64,000 nucleotides of DNA, from assembly GCA_014526335.1 (NCBI GenBank), contig JACTAT010000140.1, positions 1-64,000 of the forward strand, given 5' to 3'. Shown here piece after piece: positions 12,656-24,837 of the stretch. Position 1 is the stretch's first letter. Every line of letters starts with the position of its first letter. Both the position numbers and the translations under genes were made by a program. The stretch is from Chrysaora quinquecirrha (Eukaryota; Cnidaria; Scyphozoa; Semaeostomeae; Pelagiidae). The notes below the pieces were generated by a model, which did no database searches, was not told where the DNA came from, and saw only the letters and a program-made list of their open reading frames with translations.

Positions 12656-15600
12656 ACGTAAGAAGACGACCAGCTTTGAGACTCTTAGCGGAAACGTACA
12701 ACTTGTAGTATCCCCCTGCATACTCTTAATTAACAGTTTGAACATGTATGGATGACGTTATTTGCCGGGGGTTTATGTTTTATGATAATGTGGTAATTGT
12801 TCTGATTTGTGTAATTTTGAATAGATTAACGAACGATCCTCGTAATAGAATATCAAATAATCGTATGAGAAATCATTGAAATCAATTAATCATCCGTCGA
12901 TCGTTTAATCATCATTATAACTTATCTTATAAATCTGTTTGTCGCTACCATTGTCATAGACTTTTTACATGTAGCCCTGGGGCTTTGGGGCCATTTTGAT
13001 TCAGATTTAGCAGACTTTGGGTTTCTTCTTTTGGAGCGAAGCAAAAGTTTGATTCGTCATTGTTCTGTTCTGTTCATTGCAGTAGCGAAGCTACTTCGCT
13101 TTTTCTGACCGAATCAAGCGAATTGCTTTTGCAGCAATTTACTTTTATTGCTTAGCGAAGCAACCAAAATTTTCTGTTTTCTTTTGAGACTGGTTCTGTT
13201 TTTCGTTGTTGTTTCTTGGTGCGTCTTCAGGTTAAGTGATAGTTTTAGGACTTGGTCGAGTCTGATTTTCGCGCCAAAATGGCTGGGAAGGAGGCGAAGC
13301 CAGCACCTTGTGCCATTTCTGTTAAGATTTGTCAGCTGTTGGATTCAAATTTTGATTTATTGCGTGGCTTTTCAAAGTCTGCTGGGACAGCCACTTGAAA
13401 GAGGATAAATATTTCTTGGAAACTTGAAATCTGCTCGAAAGACTGAATCAATCAGTTCTTTTTTTTGCTTTGGTTCCAAGTTTTCGTAGAATCAAAAAAG
13501 CGAAACAAATCTCTGATTCGCTTCAAAATAACGCACCATTTGGTTTTTTTTTGCTATACCAAAAGGGTGCTTCCTTTTGCATAAGAGTGAAGTTTAGACT
13601 TTTCCAGCTCCCGCTTCTTTCACACCCTGCCCGTTAGATTTATGTACAACTCACACACTGTGATTATTCCAGACCCTCTATTCTTCGAAACCCAAAGCAT
13701 AAAAAGTGAGTAACGAAAAAGCATCAAATTCAATGTTTGGTCAGCTTTCACAACGCAGACTCAGTTCTAACTGAATATTGTGATAATGAACAGAGTAAAT
13801 AAGCTCAGAAAATTCTGCCTTATTTATTAAGTGAGCAGAAGCAAAAATTCTTTCTAGTTAAGAGGTCTTAATTTAATTTGCAATATTTTTCACCTTTGTG
13901 TTAACAGACTTTAAATATCAGCTGTTTTCGACCTAAAACCTGCGCAAACTTGCAAATATCATCGATGATTTTAATAGAAAATTAACGAAAATCAAGTGTT
14001 TTTTTAAATTCATTAAAAACTACCAACTAAATTAAGGCACCACTCTTGAAAATTTGTACAGACCGCAGCTTTGCCAATCATAGTCAAATTGAATGCTTCA
14101 GTTTTGATTTTTGATTGCTTAAACTGATGAGACAAACAAAAGAAAGGCATTGATTTGCTGAAGAGGCCTAAGTGCGTTTTGTTTTTCGTTATTTACGGGC
14201 TTGAAATTTGCAAGAATCTGTGATGACTCAGTTGTCTATTAGTGTCTTTCAAGCTTCAAGCACTTATGTTGCTGTATTTGCTGTTCTGTTCGGAAAACAT
14301 ACTTAGCAAACCCTGCCTTGGTTTGACGTGGCCGAGTTGCTAGAGCCCTCTGCGCGGTAGTCTCCGTTTGTATTCTGCTGCTGTGACTTTGTACTCCAAT
14401 GCGAATTCATAAATTTCGTCAACGAACCCGATTTGTGTCGGTATCCTACGATCCTTGAAATATTTTTCTCCCTTCAAGGCCAAAGTGAAACATCGCAACT
14501 CCGTGTCTGTTCGGGAAATTATGTTTCTAGAAGTATCCCATCTTTTCGACGAACATAAATAATAGCAACGAGACACAAGGAATCACTCTATATAAGTCTT
14601 AAGCGTTTAGTTTTTCAACTTATCGTGAATTGGTCAGCTATTGCTCCAGTGTGCTGGGTATTCGTGTACTGACGCCGGAAGGTTGGTCCCCCTGAATAGT
14701 TAACAGCCTTTTAGTTCGTGACTTGAACTGCCCCCCCATTGTCATTACATAATGTATAAGATAAGACCAATATTCTAGGACCATGACTGATGAAGATGTA
14801 ACCTTAATTAGCACTAGTACTGAGCAGAAATACTAGACGGTATGTACATACAAACGTGCCGCAACGGTTAAGTTTTTTGTCCCATCAGCGAAAGTTCCTA
14901 TAGGCTCGATTCTCGTCGCAACCGCTTGTCACTCAGCTGTCCTTCATCCCGAGAGTTTAAATCGCTTAATGTAAACCAGTGTATTCTTTCAGTCTTTGGA
15001 CAGTTGTGAAACCGGGGGGCATGAGGAGGCGTGCTGTAAGTACGACTTGGTAATGTTTTTTTAAAAACAACCCTAGTTTTCTATGAGCTGGATGTTTGGC
15101 TACATCACCGCCTAGGGCGCAATGGAAAGCCTTTGTTAGCTTTATAGGCGTCCAAAACTGTACTTGCGTTGACAAATACGGATTCCTTCTATAAGAAGTC
15201 TTGCTTTCATTTGCCTATCTTCTTTGCGATAGTGGGATACCGTGAAGATGGATAGCTGTTGCCTACATAAAGTGAAGTTTTCAGTGAAGTTTTCAACTCC
15301 AAATTCACAATGAGATTCCTTTCGGGATAGAAATGCTCCTACTGTGACCTTAAAAGTTGATTCTCAGATTGTAGCTTCTCAATTGCCCTTATTTAAGGGG
15401 GTTTTAGTATGTGTGATGATGTTGGTACAAGGGGAGATATAAGTGCATGAGATATGGTCTGCTAAAGAAACATCTGAAAATTGTTATGTGAGGAAAGAAT
15501 ATGTAGAGCCTCTTGCAGTCATAATCATCATTTGTTCTAGTTCGCCCTTTTGCTTTAGTTTGTTTTCTTGTCTCTTTCGCAAAGCATCTTTCTAATGAGA

Positions 15601-17889
15601 TACCATGGATTAACATTACCTTGATATATACTGACTGATTCATGTCTTGTTAGTATGACGTGAAATCTATGTTTCACGAAGTCTTTCAAATATACCAGAA
15701 CAGAACGTCAAAGCATCCATCAATTACACACTGAAACTTTGTACACGATTAAGCAAATTGGTTGTAATTTCGCTTCAACGAGGTTATGTTTCTTGCATTT
15801 CGAGAATCAAGTGTGAAGATAGTGAGTCCTTGTTGGGATTTTTAAACCTGGAGCATTGCCAGAGCCAACCGGCAATTTTGGAGATGACCAAAAAGCACGC
15901 CCAGAAACGAGTACATCCCTCTGTCACCATTCATAGCCAAAACTTACGTATGGTGGGCACATGTTTTTGTCCCCTGTAGAGATGTTTCCGCTGTTCCGGG
16001 ACGAAATAGTTTGTCCGTTATTCGAAAATATCCGGTGTAGAGAAATGCTCGTTGAAAGAGGTTTTACCATATCTTAATACTGCCCAAGAGGTCGTCTGGT
16101 CGCTCCACCAGAGACAGTAGCGCTAATATTCGCATCACATTTAAAGGGCTTTCCAACACAGGAGTGATCTATTGAGTGGCTACATTGTATAACTTTTGCG
16201 TTGTAGTACTGTGCAATATGTTTTAGGTTAAGGTGGGCTCTAAGTATCAGTTTAAACAGAAAAAACGTGGTACATCCTCATGTCAGCCTATCACGATAGT
16301 TCGTAGAAGTTTTGTGCAGAGAAGGGCTGCAGTCATGGCCGCAGAGATCTCGTTTCTTTAGAACCCTTTGTGCTAAAAAACAAGAACTACCATTTCGAAA
16401 AAAGGTTTCATGTATGGTAAATTTTAGTACATGACTTTCCCTGTGCTGTCTAATTTTATTCGAATATGGGGCATGTCCACCTTAATAACGGATTTACATG
16501 AGTCTGCAGGGATATTTGCTTTGATTACTTCAACAAGATCATGTCATCCCCCGTCTTCACAGCTTGCATTCATATGTCCGTTTTTTCCAACCCTTCTTCG
16601 ATGCAAGAACCAGGGGGATGGTCCTTTCGCATCAAAGATCATGTCTTGGAATAATAATGGTACCTAACTTTAACTTTCTGCTTTGCATATATGGGGGTAT
16701 TTATGTAGCAACACGAGACTGCTGGGCTGACAGAAAGCACTGGTTACAAACACTGGATGACTGTCGAAGCATTTGAGCATACACATTAGTTTGCAGTACA
16801 GGCAGAGTTTAAATGTTTTAATGTTTTAAGTAAAGATCTCTTATTGAACTTATGTGGGAAAAAAGCAGATCTAATGAACGTGTTTTACGCGTGCTGGCTA
16901 TTTTGAAGCAAACAAAACTATTGTTTTTGTTTACTTTTTCCATATAAAAGCAGCTGATTTCAATTTACTGCTTCCGATTTCGTTAATTGAGAACTTTCGC
17001 TTTTTGGACACAAGAAGGTATTCGCAGTCCGGTGAGTTATACTTAGTTATACTGATCCATACTTATGTTAATTTCAGAGAGTATCTTTCAGATACCGTCT
17101 GTCTGAAGCAAGTGCGTCTTAACTTTGCTTTTTAATAGTTGCTGAAGATTTGTAAAACGAAATAAGATCGTCTTGTCCTAATATATGGAATGGAATTAAC
17201 GTCTTGATGTGAAATTGCGAAGCATCGCATTTTCTTCGTAAGCCGTACTTCTATCGGTACAAGTTCGCAGTTTGTCTTGAACGATGTTCTTGTCGAGAAA
17301 AGAGAAAGACGCAGTTTCTGATTACTAGACTACTGTCCCACTGCAAAATGTTGCTAATGGGAAGGGGGTTAAATTGTTCGCTATCGTTGAACTTGTCTTG
17401 ACTCATCAAGGTTCACCGTGGGAGTGATGCAGTATTTTCGATTTTCAAAGTGTAACCATATTTTCACCTTGATGCGCATTTCGCATTTGGATTGAGGTTC
17501 TTGTGAGATTTTATATATTCTGGTTGACTGCTTTGAGCTCTTCTCGTATATTTAGGAAAACATTCCTTTATAAGGATTCCTTCAGTTTTTGTCAGTAAGG
17601 CTATAAAGAATCTTCAACCGTTTATCGTAGGATTGCTATCTCTTGTACCACTACTTCTATTTCATCTTTCATCGATGCTTGCACTGCTTTTAACTTTTTG
17701 TATGGTTTTTGGCCGTCTACATCGAATTGGCTATGACTTTGGCATAACAAAATCACAGAGAAACAACCTTTCTCCACTAAATAGGAAAGGTTTTTTCCGA
17801 GATTTGGAAACAGAATAATTTCTATTCTACCATTCCAGCATAACATATATATAACATTGTGGACAGATACCCGTTCGTGCATGTCTTGG
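12656..17889. other. COMMD9 3' flank and intergenic DNA: no gene seen
   Basis: No recognisable protein. 13029-13527 is bounded by a weak inverted repeat built on GAAGCGAA/TTCGCTTC and is rich in that motif, so it may be an old fold-back element. A tRNA-Leu-like fragment lies at 14322-14372 and a weaker tRNA-like pair of boxes at 14857-14913. The rest is unremarkable AT-rich sequence. Confidence 0.5.
14322..14372 (+). repeat. tRNA-Leu-like 5' half (SINE head or tRNA relic)
   Basis: GACGTGGCCGAGTTGCTAGA resembles the D-arm and A box of eukaryotic tRNA-Leu, followed by CTGCG and AGTCTCCG, which match the anticodon-arm and variable-arm region. No B box follows at the expected distance, so it is not a functional tRNA gene. 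It is either a relic or the start of a tRNA-derived SINE. Confidence 0.35.
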
Positions 17890-19465
17890 AACACTACGAC
17901 ACGAAGATATTGTGTCCTTCAATATTTGAGAATATTCTCTGTATAGTTACGTGAAAAGTTTCTCTCTCTTACTTAGTATTTCATTAAGGTTTATCGTATT
18001 CATCTGGTATACGACACTATTTCTTACATTGTTTAAGACTGTCTGCATAGTATTGCTCAAAAGTACTCCAATCTGTCCCTTAGTGTTTCCTGAAGTTATT
18101 GTCTGATTCACTCGGTATTACTCAATTATATATCCTCTCTCGCTATTTATTAAATGAAGATACTGTTCCCTTCGTATTCCCTGAAAATATGTCTCTTTTC
18201 ACTCGAAGATATTGTCTGATTCACTCGGTATTACTCAATTATATATCCTCTCTCGCTATTTATTAAATGAAGATACTGTTCCCTTCGTATTCCCTGAAAA
18301 TATGTCTCTTTTCACTCGAAGATATTGTCTAATTCACTCGGTATTACTCAATTATATATCCTCTCTCGCTATTAATTAAATGAAGATACTGTTCCCTTCG
18401 TATTTCCTGAAAATATGCATATTTTCAGTTAATTAACATTTTCTATCAGCTCTAATTCCCTTAACAGTGCTCGAACATATCCACATTTTGGCTTGGTGTT
18501 TCTCGAAGTTTTTGTCGTCTTCATTTAATATATCTCAATGTCTTCTTCCACTTTTCATTACATGAAGATATTGTTCCCTTGGTATTACCTGAAAATAGTC
18601 CACTTCTCAGTTAATTGAAATTTTCCAGGAAAAACAAAGTCACTTAGTATTGTTTGAAAGTATCCACATTTCGACTTGGTGTTTATCGAAGTTTTTGTCG
18701 CCTTCGTTTGATATTACTCGAACATATATCCTTGTTCACTATTCATGACATGAAGATATTGTTCCCTTCGTATTCCCTGAGAATATTCAACTTCTCAGTT
18801 AACAAACAAAGTCACTTAGTACTGTTTGAAAGTATCCACATTTCGACTTGGTGTTTATCAAATTTTCGTCGCCTTCGTTTAACATTACTCGAACATATAT
18901 CCTCGTTCACTATTTATTACATGAAGATATTGTTCCCTTCGTATTACCTGAAAATATTCTTCTTTTCAGTCAATTGACATTTTTGAGAAAACTAATTCAC
19001 TTATTATTGCTCAAATGTATCCACATTTTGGCTTGGTGTTTCTCGAAGTTATTGTCTCTTCCATTTGGTATTTCTCGAAGATATACCTTTTTCAGTAGAA
19101 TGAAGCTAATGTTCCCTTCGTATTACCTGGAAATATTCGTCTTTTCAGTGATATATTTTCTCCTTCACTTTGTATCACCCGGAGATAATTCCTCTTTCAC
19201 TTTGTATTACATGATGATATTTTCTTAGTCGCTTAGTATTATTAATAAATATTCTCTCTTTCACGTATTATTAAAGAAAGTTACTAAAGAAGGGTCTCCG
19301 TTATTGTTTCATGAAGATATTATCTGCATTAATATTATCATGAAGATGATTGCTTTGCTCTATTGTTACTAAAAAATATTCTCTACTTGCTTTAGTTGCT
19401 GTGCAACTAAACAATATTCTCTTATTCATTCACGTACTATAAATTAGAGATATTGTCTTCCTAGC
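17890..19465. repeat. Complex satellite with 113-bp and about 180-bp periods
   Basis: The motif GAAGATATTGT and the words CCCTTCGTATT and TCGAAG recur throughout. From 18111 to about 18420 there are nearly three copies of a 113-bp unit (CTCGGTATTACTC at 18111, 18224 and 18337). From about 18470 to 19200 a longer unit of about 177-184 bp recurs four times, marked by TATCCACATTT and CTTGGTGTTT. The units share submotifs, so both periods probably grew from one ancestral repeat. Open frames of 107 and 126 codons here are repeat artefacts. Confidence 0.85.
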
Positions 19466-19914
19466 TTATGATAGCATGATATTGAAACATTTTATTTTGA
19501 CTGCTGAAGGTATTTTCTCAAGCATGCAGAACTGCTGGAGGTGCTCTGTGTATCAATGCGCGAAGAGAACCAGTATTTTGCAAGAGACCACAAAAAAAGA
19601 AGTGTCTCTAGCTCTAAAATCAATTCGAAGATATTTTATCTGCTGTTGTAATAGCGAAAGGATATCCTTTCAACCTCTCTTCAAAGTACGAATGCATATT
19701 CCACAAGGATTCTCTATCGAGACTTCTTCCAAAACACTTTTCCCATTCCTACTGCTAGAATACCTCTGCACATTAACACAGTGCTGTTGCAGTAGGAGGG
19801 GACTCATTTGCAAAGCACAATGAGTAATTGTAATCTTCTTTCAATTATCATAAAACCATCCTTGATTTGTTGCATCCGAATCGCAAAAAATTTGATTTTA
19901 TGCCTTTTTTGCAG

Positions 19915-20002
19915 CTTTTAGCAAAGAGATTTCGGAAGTTGACAATACCTAAATTGAAAGATGTATCCACCAAGAAACATGCATCATCCCTTTTATTACC
20001 AG
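19915..20002 (+). CDS. Possible isolated internal exon, unknown protein
   Basis: A good acceptor (TTTTTTGCAG) is followed by 88 bases open in one frame (LLAKRFRKLTIPKLKDVSTK and a few more residues), then a good donor (CAG|GTATGC). The composition is protein-like and basic. I do not recognise the family and found no partner exon, so it could be a transposase relic or chance. Confidence 0.25.
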
Positions 20003-20492
20003 GTATGCATTACTGTTTACGAATATTTTTTTGTCTCAGTCTTTTTGTTTTATGCTGCTAAACAATTTTCCAACAAAAAATTAGTGGAGCCTGAAATTGT
20101 AGAAAAAGTTCTTTCATCCTTGCGCTAACTAGTCTGAATTCCACGAGTGCTGGTTCGAGACCAACTTCGGAAAGAAACTGTAGGATTCCCTGCAAAATTC
20201 GAAGGGCAAATCACCTTCTTAGAAGTGGACGAGATTTTTGCACCCGTGATTTTTGGGATTTTCACAAATAATAATAGAATTTCCTGAAAATTATTAAAGG
20301 ATTTTCAAAATAGCGAGAGAATTTGAATTTTTTTCACTCAAAAACTAAAGCTAACATCCTTCTCTCAGCGTGATCCCCAAGAATACCAGCGAATCTTTAA
20401 GGCTTTAATCTTATGAAATAGGAAAACCAAATATTGAAATAAGCTGGTAGGGTTTAATAGACGCTTCCGCAAAAGATGGCCGCCGTTTTTTG

Positions 20493-20638
20493 CCTATTGT
20501 TTTCATTAAGGATTTGCGAAAGGAATTCTGGGAATAATTTTCTTAGTTACGTGTTTTACATAGCTGCAGACGTTGAATTCGTAACTAAGGAAATTATTCC
20601 CAGAGTTCCCTTCGAGAAACGTTAAGAAAAACAAGGGG
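20493..20638. repeat. Fold-back (hairpin) element
   Basis: Two arms of about 54 bases form an inverted repeat with roughly 30 bases between them. The inner parts, GGGAATAATTTTCTTAGTTA and its complement, match almost perfectly and the outer parts less well. No target duplication was found. Confidence 0.75.
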
Positions 20639-21546
20639 TTGACAGAAACCTCTATTGATAAGATTTTTCTATCTGAAATTTAGTTTAATGATTAATGTGA
20701 AATGAAAAGACGCATTCCGTTCTTGATCTCCAGATAACGGCACGGTTCTTTCATAAGATGACTTGTAACCGTACATGTGTCCTTTTTGTAACGACTCAAA
20801 ATCCTCTGGTGGAGATTTGTTACTCTATTTTGGTCCTGTTTCTGATGGACTTGCGAGGCAATAAACAGTAGCAACACAATCTTTCCATTTGAAATTGTTG
20901 TGTCCGTTAATTGATGACGTGATGCAAGGTTGCATTACAAACCAATGACACGCCATGTTAGGCAGGATACTTGATTGAAAACCGCCAGCTGTGGTCTTGT
21001 AGCTAACTATTCGCACACAAGCTACGCGTCAGTCATCTAGTGTGACATTTCCCTTAAAAATAAAGCATTCCGACCCTGAGCCTCTAAAAACCAAGCGGAT
21101 ACATTGATTGCTCTACCGTATGTTAAGTGCCTTCGCCTGCATACAGTCTCGAAACTTTCCTGGTTAAAGTGCAGTGTGGCGCAAGTACTCATCATATTAT
21201 CACATCATCATCATCATTAGTTTTACAATAGTTTACGATAGGTGTTATTCTAATACCAACGTACGTACTTACCTATCTAAAGATATAAATCTAAAGAAAT
21301 CTAATAAAAAAATATAAGCATATAACCTTAACCTTAAGTTATCAAAAGTAACGGGATAAATGGGTACCAGATACGAGCACAATTTCCTGCTCTGCATTCC
21401 TCCACAATTTCCTGTCCATTTTTTATTTTGTTTCTAAAACGTACAAGCTTCGGTTCTTGTTTCGTGATGATATCATCATGGGTATTTCAAAGAAAAGCAC
21501 AAAGAGCGGGTGCTTCCCTTTTAGGCCAGCCTCAGAGCATTTACAC

Positions 21547-21717
21547 GAGAAATGTGGTTTCTTTCTTATTTATTGCAAAGGTCGGGTCGAAAGGTGTGAA
21601 ATTAACCGGACCTGCGAGGAAGCTCGGAATTTTTTGGCGCTCAACTTCTAAAATTTGTGGCGCCAAAATTGCGTTCAGTGCAACTTTTGATGTTATTCAA
21701 CCGAGATTGAGTAAGAT
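21547..21717 (+). repeat. About 175-bp dispersed repeat R1, copy 1
   Basis: Runs from GAGAAATGTGGTTTC to GATTGAGTAAGAT and matches 29168-29346 nearly base for base apart from a short insertion near the 3' end. It explains similar small open frames at both sites. It includes GGCGCCAAAATTGCG. No independent coding evidence. Confidence 0.85.
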
Positions 21718-21949
21718 GGTTCGTGAGTAAGACCTAAAACAATGTTGTTCACTGTTAACATTGTGAGCGTTCGTTCTGGGCAAGGAAAGGTAAACGATGT
21801 ACTGCGAGCTGTGCTATGTAGGCATTTATACATTTATAAGCCATTGGTTAGAATACAATCGGGAATCAAGGAAAACGAAAAAATTGACATGTAAACGAGA
21901 CGGGTATCGTTTTTTCTCCTAGATTTCTAGACACAGAACTTAATGATAG

Positions 21950-22277
21950 TCTTTGAGTTGTACAAAACTTGAAAATTGCGATGAATAGCGGAATCATTTT
22001 CGGGCATAGACAGAAAGAGTTCGTTTTCTCACTTGGACTCTTCAAATAATTCTATAGGTCTTCCCGCTGTATCCGACCAGCTGATTGGTGTTTAAAACAC
22101 AATGCCAATTCAGCTTTTCGTTCTTTCTGATTGGTGCATTTCGAGCCGCATCTGGGTATAAATTCCACCTTAGTCCATTGTTTCGGTCTGTTTCTGACGT
22201 TCATACTCTGAGGAGTGTCAGACGAAAAAAAGCTTTTAAGTATGCCCGAAAATGATTCCGCTATTCATCGCAATTTT
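21950..22277 (+). repeat. CCAAT/TATA-bearing dispersed repeat, copy 3
   Basis: Flanked by an exact 14-base direct repeat, GAACTTAATGATAG, at 21936-21949 and 22278-22291. Inside, a 36-base perfect inverted repeat (21972-22007 against 22242-22277, reading AAAATTGCGATGAATAGCGG and on) surrounds a promoter-like core: CTGATTGGTG twice, then GGGTATAAATTCC. This is the best preserved copy. The flanking repeat length suits target-primed insertion or an unclassified transposon better than a standard cut-and-paste element. Confidence 0.85.
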
Positions 22278-22291
22278 GAACTTAATGATAG

Positions 22292-23520
22292 GAAAATTTT
22301 CGGAACCATTTCCAAAGAATATGTACATTTGATCTTGTGCCAAGATTTCTGCAAATAATCTAGATCTTAATGCATTATAATTACATTTTATTACATCAAA
22401 ACAATAACTGAAAATTACATGAAATTTAAACAACTAATTTAGAATTTTTCTATGCCCTCGATTGCCATTCCTGTTACTTTAAATGACGATTAAGTATTTT
22501 TTATTGTAATAAATCAAGAAAAGAAATGTTTATAACTGTTAAAAACAGGACAAACAAAGACGAATAATTAACTATTAAACAAACGCATAATTTGAAAGGA
22601 ATTTATAATTGGATATCTGCCTTTTAGCAACAAAAATACCGCAGCATCTCACATTTCGCGGGATGCCACCTCATCCTTCTGAATAAAATTGGTTGCAAAA
22701 GGTGGAAGTGTTTGCAATCTGCGTGGTATACTGATTGGCGAAGTTGTTAATATACAGTAAAAACTCGCAATTGATAAACTGATTTATAAGAAACTACAGC
22801 CTTGTGCATGGAATTATTTGTATCTTTGTACCCATTTCTAGGAAACAAGTATACTGTATGTCTACAGTGTGCAGAATTTAGCACAGATGCACCCGAGATG
22901 GCAACTCAAGGGGGTTCGGAGGTGCTCTTGGATGTCAAGTGTCCCCTAAAAAACGTCTAAGCTCTCCTTCTTCTTACTCCTAACGTATCCCGAAAACTGC
23001 CACTAAGAAGGTGTACCTGAAAGCAGAACAGCCGTAATGTTAGTTTCTTAGTGAATTTATAAGGAACTGCGCAGCTTGAATTTTGTTCTTTGTTGCTCTA
23101 TACGAAACTGCCAAGCCTTATTTCAAAAATTCGTTTCTTAGTGATGGGTTGTTACGGTAGTCTGCAAATCGTTGATGCCATAGCAAAAAAATCCGGCGAC
23201 AACGTCCCTACTTCAGACAGCCAGTGATTGCCCTGCCAGTTTGTTGTTGTAGTCATATTCTTCTTCTCAGAATTAACTAACTCAAACGGCACTACTCCAT
23301 GACAACTGGTTTCCCTGCTTGGGCATCCTTAAACCCTTATTAAACTTATCACACACTTTGTTGTTTTCGCTACTTAGATCAATAATAATGATTACTTAAA
23401 CCGGTTGCTCAAGACTACGAATCGAGCTAGAGCGAAGAGTCAGCAACTTTCTTTTACAAATATGGGTAATTCGAACGCAAATCGCGAATGCAAGTGCTAA
23501 GAAAATTTGGCACTCAAGCC
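22292..23520. other. Intergenic: nothing recognised
   Basis: AT-rich sequence with short open frames only. No repeat match elsewhere in the window was found. Confidence 0.45.
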
Positions 23521-23524
23521 CAGG

Positions 23525-23815
23525 GGAGGCACCCACGGGGGGGGGGGGGTTATCCGAAAAAATTAATTCGGACCCAAAAGTGTCGGATTTTTAGGCCGAT
23601 GAACTGAGAATGGCCATGCTAATATTCACAGGTGGTGCCACTTTGTAACATTCTGAGTGTGCTTCGTTGAATTTCACCTAAATCTGAACGACAGACAACA
23701 AACTATCCAATTATCTTTAAACGTCAGTATACTCATTTCAAGAGGAATCGGTAACCCGAAATTATCGGATGGATGCTCCCGTATGTAAGATGCCTGAGTG
23801 ACCCCCTGGGTACTC
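23525..23815. repeat. Degenerate GT/GG-rich repeat with poly-G run
   Basis: A run of 13 G near 23540, then phrases such as GACCCCCTGGGTACTCGAAT that echo the family at 36757-36985 and 37850-38105. The match is partial and imperfect. Confidence 0.3.
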
Positions 23816-23862
23816 GAATTCCACTATGTGCTATGACTGATTCGTCCAATTTCATTTGGCTA

Positions 23863-24267
23863 CACGCTTTTTTTTTATAAGGAACCTACCTCAAGGCCTA
23901 GTTCTTGAAGTTCCTTATTTTTGGGCCTCTTTTGAGGCAATTGTAGTTCCAAAAGTTCCTTAATAGTTCCTTAATTTTAACTGCACATACAGTGGTCTTA
24001 ACAATAAAAGAGAGACATTTGCATGTGAGCAAAGCTCGAGACTACTCAAAGATACATTGGATACATGCTTAACGTACAATTTATGTGAGTTTCGACTGCA
24101 AATGAATGGAACTGGCTTTCTAATTCTTGATTATCTGCAGTGATAAAAGTATTCAACATTCAAAAGTTCCTTAATGATTTTCTCTTAAGTAGTATAAGTT
24201 CTTTAAATTTTCGGGCCTTCTTCATGTAGGTTCCTTATAAAGTGGTTCCTTATAAAAAAAAAGCGTG
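23863..24267 (+). repeat. Tc1/mariner-type MITE, family A, copy 2
   Basis: Termini CACGCTTTTTTTTTATAAGG and its complement, flanked by TA at 23861-23862 and 24268-24269. Differs from the copy at 54913-55315 at about 15 positions by eye over 405 bases. Non-coding. Confidence 0.9.
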
Positions 24268-24423
24268 TAACGCAACGAAGCAATTTCAAGGAAGCAATCA
24301 TGCTCAAGTTTCTAAAAATACTTCGCTGTGATTCGTGTCCAGAAAGTCTGGCTTATGTCCATACTATTATGTAAAAAATTTACCCCACTCTCTGAGCATT
24401 TAGGCTCAACTTTGTTATGTGGT

Positions 24424-24631
24424 ACACAGGAAGCCCAAACTGGAATGTGTCTTAAAAAAGCATTTAATTGAATTGTATTGCCGTCACATTACGAGCATTG
24501 AAGTGAATTGCTATAGTGTTGACTATTGTATATTCTATATAATATATATAGACAAGGAGTGCAAGAAAAGGACGCCAATACAATTCAATTAAATGCTTTT
24601 TAAGACACATTCCAGTTTGGGCTTCCTGTGT
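24424..24631. repeat. MITE with 57-bp inverted repeats and GTGGT duplication
   Basis: Arms ACACAGGAAGCCCAAACTGG and onward, and their complement, pair over about 57 bases with one A-run length difference. An exact direct repeat GTGGT lies at 24419-24423 and 24632-24636. The core contains TATATAATATATATAG. Non-coding. The 5-base duplication fits Transib-like or other 5-bp-duplicating transposases; I cannot assign it further. Confidence 0.9.
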
Positions 24632-24684
24632 GTGGTGTTAATATTTGTTGCATCAGGTTGCCCTAGACTTGTCAAAGTTCGTCC

Positions 24685-24828
24685 TAGACTTATTACATGA
24701 GTCCCAATCTTCGCAAACAGCAACAACAACAACAGCAACAACCATACAGCAGTTTGCTCAGAGAAGTCTGAGCGTCCAGCACTAGCATAGACTCAATAGC
24801 GATAACAACGACTCAAGTAATAAGTCTA
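24685..24828. repeat. Mutator-like MITE, family B, copy 1
   Basis: Inverted ends TAGACTTATTACATGAGTC and GACTCAAGTAATAAGTCTA, with an exact 9-base target duplication, AGTTCGTCC, at 24676-24684 and 24829-24837. The interior has a CAACAACAACAACAGC run. A second copy is at 49601-49732. Nine-base duplications are typical of Mutator-like elements. Confidence 0.85.
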
Positions 24829-24837
24829 AGTTCGTCC

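Noticed and set aside
14857..14913. tRNA-like A and B boxes (GCCGCAACGGTTAAG, GGCTCGATTCTCG)
   Set aside because: The boxes are imperfect and no cloverleaf or repeat partner was evident; too weak to call.
18654..19228. Open frames of 107 and 126 codons
   Set aside because: They repeat internally with the satellite period and have no other coding evidence.
21428..21730. 100-codon open frame, similar to one at 29082-29339
   Set aside because: The similarity is the shared repeat R1 at DNA level, including non-coding frames.
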